From: Microcoleaceae cyanobacterium UBA9251
GTDB taxonomy: Bacteria; Cyanobacteriota; Cyanobacteriia; Cyanobacteriales; Microcoleaceae
Direction: 5' to 3'
Length of the DNA stretch: 11,867 nucleotides
NCBI GenBank assembly: GCA_003542015.1
Contig: DPLL01000129.1
Coordinates: 4,781-16,647 of the forward strand
Both the position numbers and the translations under genes were made by a program. Shown in pieces: positions 6,733-11,867 of this stretch. The notes under the pieces were generated by a model. It was not told where the DNA came from. It saw only the letters and a program-made list of their open reading frames with translations, and did not search any database. Numbering within the stretch: the first letter of the stretch is position 1; every line of letters begins with the position of its first letter.

Positions 6733-7632
6733 ATGGCAGATCAATTAATTCGCGCTACAGCAGCAGACGGCGGAATTCGCGCTGTAGCCGTCATTACTAC
6801 CCGCCTGACTGAAGAAGCAAGACGGCGACATAAGCTCTCCTACGTGGCCACAGCAGCCCTGGGCCGCACGATGTCTGCGGGACTGTTACTAGCCTCTAGC
6901 ATGAAGCAGCCCGAATCGAGAGTCAATATTCGGATCAGGGGAGATGGGCCCCTGGGCGGATTGCTGATAGATGCGGGGCTGGATGGAACGGTTCGGGGTT
7001 ATGTGGAGAATCCAGAGGTGGAACTACCGCCCAATGCTAAAGGCAAACTTGATGTCGGTGGAGCCATAGGTGATGGCTATTTGTATGTGGTGCGGGATGT
7101 TGGATACGGCTACCCTTACTCAAGTACGGTAGAATTGGTTTCCGGCGAAATTGGTGAGGATCTGACTCACTACTTGGCAACTTCCGAGCAGACGCCTTCA
7201 GCTTTGGTTTTGGGGGTGTTTGTCGGGGCCGATGGGGTGCAAGCGTCCGGGGGTGTGCTGCTGCAAATTCTGCCGAAGGCTGCGAGGGATGAAGAACTGG
7301 TTGAAACCTTAGAATCTAGAGTAGCAGAGCTGTCTGGCTTTACGCCTCTGATGCGATCAGGCAAAACTTTGCACGAGATTCTCGAACAGTTACTGGGAGA
7401 TATGGGGCTGGAAATTTTCCCGGAAACTCAAATGGTGCGCTTTCAGTGTGGCTGTTCGTTCGATCGAGTTTTGGGAGCCTTAAAAATGTTGGGCGAGGTG
7501 GAACTCCAAGACATGATTGAAAAAGATGATGGGGCTGAGGCTACTTGCCATTTCTGCAACGAGGTTTACAAGGCTAGCAGCGATCAATTGGCCGAATTGA
7601 TTGGCGATTTGCGATCGAACTCCGGCTCTTAA
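6733..7632 (+). CDS. hslO: Hsp33 redox-activated holdase chaperone
   Basis: Cytosolic chaperone that is inactive when reduced with zinc bound. On oxidation it forms disulfides, releases zinc, partly unfolds and dimerises, and then binds unfolding proteins under oxidative stress. The 299 residues match the family length. The N-terminus MADQLIRATAADGGIRA is typical; the core includes IRGDGPLGGLLIDA and GYVENPEVELPP. The four zinc-binding cysteines are present: Cys239-Gly-Cys241 and Cys272-His-Phe-Cys275, so the redox switch should work. AAGG (6723-6726) at a good distance supports the ATG at 6733. The gene is single and divergent from the Crp/Fnr regulator; a shared control region is possible but no operator was identified. 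Confidence 0.97.
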   Translation: MADQLIRATAADGGIRAVAVITTRLTEEARRRHKLSYVATAALGRTMSAGLLLASSMKQPESRVNIRIRGDGPLGGLLIDAGLDGTVRGYVENPEVELPPNAKGKLDVGGAIGDGYLYVVRDVGYGYPYSSTVELVSGEIGEDLTHYLATSEQTPSALVLGVFVGADGVQASGGVLLQILPKAARDEELVETLESRVAELSGFTPLMRSGKTLHEILEQLLGDMGLEIFPETQMVRFQCGCSFDRVLGALKMLGEVELQDMIEKDDGAEATCHFCNEVYKASSDQLAELIGDLRSNSGS

Positions 7633-7684
7633 GGCAATAATGTGTAATTGGCAATAGGCATCGATCGGGGTTTGGCTCTTGATT

Positions 7685-7712
7685 AATTGCCAATTGCCAA
7701 TTATCAATTACC
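7685..7712 (+). repeat. Short heptamer tract after hslO
   Basis: AATTGCC (7685-7691), AATTGCC (7692-7698), AATTATC (7699-7705) and AATTACC (7706-7712) follow one another without a break. Nearby, TAATTGGCAAT (about 7644-7654) is an inverted partner, so a hairpin at the 3' end of the hslO message is possible. No T run is present for a classical terminator. This tract marks the last chromosomal-type sequence before the IscB locus. Confidence 0.7.
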
Positions 7713-7727
7713 CGACGATCGCCAAAT

Positions 7728-8046
7728 CTTGACTCGGAGCAGCCGTCTGCCTAGTATCAAGCAGTCGGCAGACTCCAAACTGTACAAGCACAGTTACGGT
7801 TTCGCTTAGGTTCTATAGACTTACTCAAATCCTAGACATTTCCGAATAAACCCCGAAATTGCTAAGTAAGTCCAGGCTTTCGTTATTGGCAAGCGTTCAA
7901 GTTCATACCTTGAGGTGCGTGCCAGCCCCAAGCTCTATAACTCGGCAGTTAAACAGGCAAGGATTTTGTAAAGCCAGTGCTGCTGAGAAAGTACCGACCA
8001 ATAACAATGCCGAGGCCACCTTTACTAACTAGGAATAGACGCAACC
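7728..8046 (+). ncRNA. Candidate omega RNA (HEARO RNA) of the IscB nuclease
   Basis: IscB nucleases are guided by an RNA encoded immediately upstream, first described as HEARO (HNH endonuclease-associated RNA and ORF). This 300-base stretch has no open frame and is dense in perfect inverted repeats in the sense direction: GTCTGCC 7745-7751 with GGCAGAC 7767-7773; AACTGT 7778-7783 with ACAGTT 7790-7795; GACTTACT 7818-7825 with AGTAAGTC 7865-7872, enclosing ATTTC 7838-7842 with GAAAT 7855-7859; TCAAG 7897-7901 with CTTGA 7909-7913; CTCGGCAG 7941-7948 with CTGCTGAG 7980-7987 (one G-U). In this family the guide lies at the 5' end before the first scaffold stem, which would put it near 7728-7743. 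The 3' end overlaps the ribosome site of iscB. Both RNA ends are estimates. No structural search was run; the call rests on position and on the stems. Confidence 0.8.
8031..8034 (+). promoter_or_regulatory. Ribosome binding site of iscB, inside the RNA 3' region
   Basis: AGGA is 12 bases before the ATG at 8047, the only purine-rich site available. Because it overlaps the 3' part of the putative omega RNA, RNA folding or binding by IscB could influence translation. That consequence is inference. Confidence 0.45.
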
Positions 8047-9381
8047 ATGTCTAAAACCCCCAATCAAGTATTCGTACTTGACAACAGCAAGAAACCTCTA
8101 ACCCCGTGCCTACCAGTGATAGCTAGAAAACTATTAAATGCAGGTAAAGCTAAGGTTTTTAGACTGTACCCATTTACGATTATCCTGAAAAAAACAGTTG
8201 ATGAACAACCGGAACCAATAGAAATTCGCATAGATCCAGGTAGTAAAACTACAGGCCTAGCTTTGGTGAGCTTAACCCAAGTAATTTGGGGGGCTGAACT
8301 TACCCATCGGGGGCACGCGATCAAATCCCGGTTGGAAACCCGCAGCGCCATCCGGCGCAGCCGTCGTCATCGTAAAACTCGTTATCGTCAGCCACGATTT
8401 CTAAATCGCACCCGCCCGAAAGGTTGGCTACCTCCCTGTTTGGAACATCGAGTGTTAACCACAATTACATGGGTTAATCGCCTTTGTAAGTTAGCACCAA
8501 TTAAGTCAATAGCTTTTGAGTTGGTAAACTTTGATACTCAAAAAATGCAAAACCCAGAGGTTTCTGGTGTTGAATATCAACAGGGGGAACTGCAAGGTTA
8601 TGAGGTGAGAGAATACTTACTTGAAAAGTGGAATCGCAAATGTGCTTACTGTGGCGCTGAAAAATTACCATTGCAAGTTGAGCATATTAACCCACGCGCT
8701 TCTTGTGGTAGCAACCGCGTTTCTAACCTATGCTTGGCCTGTAAAAAATGCAACACCAAAAAGGGGACTCAAGACATCAAAGACTTTCTGAAAGGTAAGC
8801 CTGAGATTCTGAAAAGAATAATGAGTCAAGCTAAAGCACCGTTAAAGGATGCGGCGGCGGTCAATGGGACTAAATCTGCTTTGCTTCAAGCTTTAAAGGC
8901 TACGAAACTAGAGCCTATTTATGTGGGACGGGGTTCTCTAACTAAGTTCAATCGGACTAAATTAGGTTTACCAAAGGCTCATTGGATAGATGCGGCTTGC
9001 TGTGGAGATGTGACTCAGGGATTAACTTTGGCAATCAATCAACCTTTGTTAATTAAAGCTATGGGTTGGGGTAGTCGCCAAGTTGTACAGACTGATAAAT
9101 ATGGTTTGACTCGCAAGGGTTATCAGCCTAAGCAAAAGGTCAAAGGTTGGAATACCGGAGATATGATCTCAGTGATTGGTGGCAAACATGAGGGGGTGAA
9201 ATGCAAGGGAATTAAAACTACAAGGTTTAAGGGTAACTTTGATATTCGAGTAAACGATACTACTGTGATTAGCGTTTCGAGAAATCAAATTAAGCCGGTT
9301 TACAGAAATGACGGATACAACTACTCATTTGTAGGAAATTGTCGCGAAATGTCCGAGAAAAGAGTGAGAGCAATAGGATAG
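8047..9381 (+). CDS. iscB: IscB RNA-guided RuvC/HNH endonuclease
   Basis: IscB is the OMEGA nuclease from which Cas9 is thought to descend; with its omega RNA it cuts double-stranded DNA next to a target-adjacent motif. Domains in order over 444 residues: PLMP domain (about 8-48, with PLTPCLPVIARKLL, where the canonical PLMP reads PLTP), RuvC-I (58-74, IDPGSKTTGLAL, Asp63), Arg-rich bridge helix (about 93-121), RuvC-II (154-163, IAFELVNFD, Glu158), HNH (199-240) with zinc pairs Cys199/Cys202 and Cys232/Cys235, catalytic His213 in VEHI and Asn227, then RuvC-III (311-319, AHWIDAACC, His312 and Asp315). The remaining 120 basic residues are the C-terminal domain that recognises the target-adjacent motif. 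All catalytic residues are intact, so both strands should be cleavable. There is no REC lobe, unlike Cas9. It lies directly after the candidate guide RNA and 61 bases before the next gene. Confidence 0.95.
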   Translation: MSKTPNQVFVLDNSKKPLTPCLPVIARKLLNAGKAKVFRLYPFTIILKKTVDEQPEPIEIRIDPGSKTTGLALVSLTQVIWGAELTHRGHAIKSRLETRSAIRRSRRHRKTRYRQPRFLNRTRPKGWLPPCLEHRVLTTITWVNRLCKLAPIKSIAFELVNFDTQKMQNPEVSGVEYQQGELQGYEVREYLLEKWNRKCAYCGAEKLPLQVEHINPRASCGSNRVSNLCLACKKCNTKKGTQDIKDFLKGKPEILKRIMSQAKAPLKDAAAVNGTKSALLQALKATKLEPIYVGRGSLTKFNRTKLGLPKAHWIDAACCGDVTQGLTLAINQPLLIKAMGWGSRQVVQTDKYGLTRKGYQPKQKVKGWNTGDMISVIGGKHEGVKCKGIKTTRFKGNFDIRVNDTTVISVSRNQIKPVYRNDGYNYSFVGNCREMSEKRVRAIG

Positions 9382-9442
9382 CAGCGATCGCAGTTTTGAA
9401 ATATTGAAGACTGGCTGATTGTTGTTTGTGGTGAGCAGGATT

Positions 9443-11506
9443 ATGAGTCAAGATCGAAAAACACCAGACGATTGGTCTGCATCTGAATCATTGGAGCCAA
9501 AAAAGGATACTTCATCGCTGGCGTATCTTCGGGGACGGAAAAACCGCGCCGAGAGACTAAAAGAGCTCCGCAATATGCTGAATTCCGGGAAAATGCCAGG
9601 AGAGCCTCTGGCACTACCGCCGAGTTTGTCTGGGGAAAACTCGGAGCCGCTGGAAGCAGACAATCCGTTTTGGCGGCGCTGGTTGAAGAAATGGCAGTTT
9701 TGGCTGGCGGTGAGTTTGATGCTGTCGGTGGGATTGGGGTTTATGGCAATTGCGTCTTTGCTCAACCTGTCGTCTCAGTCGAATTGCTCGAAGATGTTTT
9801 GGCCGACGGCTTCGGCTAACGATCGCTTTTTTTGCGCTCTAGAAGCGGCTAACAAACGGACGGCGGATGATTTGCTATCTGCGATCGAATTAGTGAATGC
9901 TTTGCCCCAGGATCACCCGATGCGGCCGAGAATTAACGGTCAAATCGAGGGGTGGACTCAGGATATTCTCAGGCTGGGAAATGTTAGTTTTCAAGAGGGA
10001 AAACTCCAGGAGGCGATCGCGATCGCTCGCAAAGTTCCTGAAAATGTTCCCGCTTACCCGATGGTGGAAAAGCAGATTGAAAAGTGGCAGTCGAGTTGGA
10101 ACGATGCAGAGAAAATTTACCGCGCGGCAGAAAACCACTTGCGTAAGGAAGAATGGGCTCTGGCTTTCCGCCAAGCTACTCTGCTTTTGGATACGGGCAA
10201 TACTTTCTGGGAATCGACTCAGTACGAGGCACTGACTAAGGCAATTCAGGCGACTAAGGCTGAGGGCAATAAGTTGGTGAAAGCCCGGAATACAGCGGAG
10301 GGTGGAGGGCTAGACAATCTGGTGATGGGGATTAAGCTGGCTCAGGGAATTGACCAAAAGAGTTATTTGTATCAAGCTGCAAATAGGCTGATCGGGGAGT
10401 TGAGTAAGAAAATTTTGGATATTGCTCAAAAGCGCTTGGAAGCTGGTGATTGGCAGCAGGCGATCGCGATCGCTAACCAGATTCCTGACGCTGGAAATTT
10501 ACAGGAACAAGTTAAAGATTTTAATGACTTGGCTAATGCTACTGGTCAAGCTTTGAGTGGCAATGTTGAGGGTTTATCTAAGGCAGTTGCGATCGCTCAA
10601 AATTTGAATTCTGACCGCCCTTTCTATAAAAAAGCTCAAGATTTAGTCACCCGTTGGCAGCAGGAAATTGCTGATCTGAAAACTTTGGATTTGGCGAGCA
10701 GGTTGGCGGCACCGGGAGGGGTCAACGATTTGAGGGCTGCGATCGCCCAATTGCAAACAGTTCCCGAAGCAAATCCTCGCTCTGCGGAAGCTCGCGCCCA
10801 AATTAGTCGCTTGAGCCGTCAAATCGAGCTGCAAGAAGACAGTCCGTTTTTGCAGAAAGCTAACGAATTGGCGAATACGGGCGATCCGAATGCTCTGGAG
10901 GCCGCCGTGGCTCAAGCCTCTAGGATCGGTCAAGGCAGGGCTCTTTATGGGGAAGCTCAGACCAAAATTCAAGCTTGGATTGACAGAAGACAGCGACTTC
11001 AAGACCAGCCGTTTTTGGACAGGGCCCAGCAGCTAGCTGCTAGTGGCAATTTGACGGAGGCTATTGAGATGGCTAGGCGGATTCGACCGGGAAGGGTGCT
11101 GTACGATCAGGCTCGATCGAGCATTCGGATTTGGGATGTTCAATCTCAAAGCGAGCAAGGTTTGCAGAGTGCTCGTCAGGTGGCTGAGGCTGGAACTGCT
11201 GAGGCTTTGGAAATGGCGATTTCTCTGGCTCGTCAGGTGCCGGATGGGAGTTCTCTGCGATCGCAAGCTACTGAGGCGATTGAGGAGTGGAGTCAGCGGA
11301 TTTTGGCGATTGGTATGGAACAGTCGTCGTCGGATTTGGCTGGGGCGATCGCGATTTTGAAGAAGATTCCTGCGGGCACTCGGTCTTTTCAGGAGGCGCG
11401 ATCGCAAATCCAAGTTTGGGAGCAGTCGCTGAATCCTCCGGCTGCTGAACCTGAGCCTCCTGTTCCCCCGGAAACTGAGCCGTCTAGCTCTCCAAATCGG
11501 TTTTAA
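9443..11506 (+). CDS. Single-pass membrane protein with about ten helical repeats
   Basis: Predicted 687 residues from the ATG at 9443. The frame also extends to a TTG at 9419 and GTGs at 9428 and 9431, but MSQDRKTPDDW is the more natural start. Residues 1-83 are charged and basic (RRWLKKW before the membrane), 84-109 are one transmembrane helix, and the rest should be outside the cytoplasm by the positive-inside rule. Cys115 and Cys131 right after the helix could form a disulfide. From 146 to 660 a unit recurs about ten times at 41-56 residue spacing: A(I/V)xxA, then xxIPxG, a YxxAxxxI helix and a closing Trp (W171, W215, W405, W512, W564, W616, W659). This resembles TPR/SEL1-like helical hairpins. 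Residues 664-685 are a Pro/Glu/Ser tail. Related cyanobacterial proteins are sometimes labelled chromosome segregation ATPase, but I see no Walker motif. Function unknown; scaffold or partner binding is likely. Confidence 0.85.
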   Translation: MSQDRKTPDDWSASESLEPKKDTSSLAYLRGRKNRAERLKELRNMLNSGKMPGEPLALPPSLSGENSEPLEADNPFWRRWLKKWQFWLAVSLMLSVGLGFMAIASLLNLSSQSNCSKMFWPTASANDRFFCALEAANKRTADDLLSAIELVNALPQDHPMRPRINGQIEGWTQDILRLGNVSFQEGKLQEAIAIARKVPENVPAYPMVEKQIEKWQSSWNDAEKIYRAAENHLRKEEWALAFRQATLLLDTGNTFWESTQYEALTKAIQATKAEGNKLVKARNTAEGGGLDNLVMGIKLAQGIDQKSYLYQAANRLIGELSKKILDIAQKRLEAGDWQQAIAIANQIPDAGNLQEQVKDFNDLANATGQALSGNVEGLSKAVAIAQNLNSDRPFYKKAQDLVTRWQQEIADLKTLDLASRLAAPGGVNDLRAAIAQLQTVPEANPRSAEARAQISRLSRQIELQEDSPFLQKANELANTGDPNALEAAVAQASRIGQGRALYGEAQTKIQAWIDRRQRLQDQPFLDRAQQLAASGNLTEAIEMARRIRPGRVLYDQARSSIRIWDVQSQSEQGLQSARQVAEAGTAEALEMAISLARQVPDGSSLRSQATEAIEEWSQRILAIGMEQSSSDLAGAIAILKKIPAGTRSFQEARSQIQVWEQSLNPPAAEPEPPVPPETEPSSSPNRF

Positions 11507-11544
11507 GCTATTGATCTGGTTTACGGTGGCATCGGAATGATTTA

Positions 11545-11582
11545 ACCACAGAGGGCGCAGAGAACACAGAGAGAACTCAGAG
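11545..11582 (+). repeat. Imperfect CACAGAG nonamer repeat
   Basis: ACCACAGAG (11545-11553), GGCGCAGAG (11554-11562), AACACAGAG (11563-11571) and, after two extra bases, AACTCAGAG (11574-11582). It lies in the 152-base gap between the repeat protein and the tldD/pmbA gene. Similar ACAGAG-rich nonamers are commonly seen between cyanobacterial genes (general knowledge, not checked). Confidence 0.75.
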
Positions 11583-11658
11583 ATCAATAATTCCGAACTT
11601 ACTTATCGCCGAACAATCTATTTTCAAATACCCCAAAATTCCCCTGACATTATAGCTT

Positions 11659-11867
11659 ATGATCGTAACAACATCGCCCGCAATTTTAAGTGAAGACCAA
11701 GCCTTATCTTTACTAGAAAATGTAGTCAAAAAGTCGGAAGCTGAAGCAGTATTTGTTAGTCTTTCTACTGGGGAAGAATCTCTTTCCCGATTCTCGGAAA
11801 ATCAAATCAGTCAAAATATCAGCAAAACTGTATTTAGCCTGAATATTACTAGCTATTTTGGTAACAA
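11659..11867 (+). CDS. TldD/PmbA-family metallopeptidase, N-terminal part
   Basis: The frame opens at ATG 11659 and runs off the right edge after 69 codons. The translation starts MIVTTSPAILSEDQALSLLE, continues with a segment of the type AEAVFVSLSTGEESLSRFSE and then NQISQNISKTVFSLNI. The pattern of an N-terminal helix, a beta strand, then a SLSRFSENQISQ segment fits the N-terminal domain of TldD/PmbA proteins, which form a dimeric zinc protease that degrades flexible peptides and matures modified peptides. The zinc-binding part lies beyond the window, so TldD and PmbA cannot be told apart. No clear ribosome site is seen; TATAGC five bases before the ATG could be a -10 box. It is co-directional with the preceding repeat-protein gene. 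Confidence 0.75.
   Translation, partial: MIVTTSPAILSEDQALSLLENVVKKSEAEAVFVSLSTGEESLSRFSENQISQNISKTVFSLNITSYFGN

Larger units (their letters stand above)
7728..9381 (+). mobile_element. Solo IscB (IS200/IS605-associated) locus, ends uncertain
   Basis: IscB genes are accessory genes of IS200/IS605-type elements. Here only the omega RNA and iscB are present, with no TnpA Y1 transposase in the window, so the element is at best mobilised in trans. The left end should lie between the heptamer tract (ending 7712) and the first RNA stem (7745). The right end must lie within about 60 bases after the iscB stop, because a HIP1 octamer starts at 9384 and the next gene starts at 9443. IS605 elements have no terminal inverted repeats and make no target duplication, so the ends cannot be read directly. 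Confidence 0.45.

Noticed and set aside
8047..9381. Absence of HIP1 octamers as proof that iscB is foreign
   Set aside because: ftsW, hslO, apcA and apcB also lack an exact GCGATCGC, so absence is not informative.
8047..9381. Cas9 or TnpB instead of IscB
   Set aside because: The N-terminal PLMP domain, bridge helix, HNH inserted between RuvC-II and RuvC-III, and 444-residue length without a REC lobe exclude Cas9; TnpB has no HNH.
9443..11506. Chromosome segregation ATPase
   Set aside because: No Walker A or B motif and no long SMC-type coiled coil; the chain consists of short helical repeats after one membrane helix.
11033..11587. Minus-strand 184-codon frame
   Set aside because: It is antisense to the repeat protein, with low-complexity Arg/Ser/Leu content and no domain.

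Overview
The window reads as chromosomal DNA of a filamentous cyanobacterium, probably Oscillatoriales (Microcoleus/Oscillatoria type). Evidence: an apcA-apcB-apcC operon for the allophycocyanin core of the phycobilisome, many HIP1 octamers (GCGATCGC), and short tandem repeats with a 7-base period in most of the gaps between genes. The genus is inference; no 16S gene or other species marker is present.

Layout. 1-791 (minus): incomplete gene for a glycine-rich polytopic membrane protein whose C-terminal part looks FHA-like, probably starting at TTG. 792-1452: promoter and structured leader of apcA. 1453-3116 (plus): apcA, apcB, apcC, closed by a strong intrinsic terminator at 3144-3169. 3215-4012 (minus): orphan protein with winged-helix-like, sigma4-like HTH and treble-clef zinc-ribbon segments. 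4242-5462 (plus): ftsW/rodA-type SEDS glycosyltransferase. 5469-5790: 46 uninterrupted heptamers. 5802-6458 (minus): NtcA-like Crp/Fnr regulator. 6733-7632 (plus): hslO (Hsp33). About 7728-8046: candidate omega RNA (HEARO RNA). 8047-9381 (plus): IscB nuclease. 9443-11506 (plus): single-pass membrane protein with about ten helical repeats. 11659-end (plus): start of a TldD/PmbA-family gene.

How the genes relate. apcABC forms one functional unit: ApcA and ApcB build the allophycocyanin core discs and ApcC is the small core linker. The spacers inside this operon carry tandem repeats and hairpins that could set the ratio of apcAB to apcC message. IscB and the structured RNA directly upstream form the second unit, an RNA-guided OMEGA nuclease system of the Cas9-ancestor lineage. 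No TnpA transposase is visible, so this is a solo IscB locus that either moves in trans or is fixed. The remaining genes (ftsW, the Crp/Fnr regulator, hslO, the repeat protein, tldD/pmbA) look like separately transcribed housekeeping or regulatory genes.

The strongest candidates for a second look are the IscB/omega-RNA locus with its unknown guide and insertion site, the wHTH-HTH-zinc-ribbon orphan, the 322-base heptamer array that fills a convergent gene gap without a single indel, and the repeat protein whose units carry HIP1 octamers in a fixed reading frame. All family assignments come from reading motifs; no database search was run.
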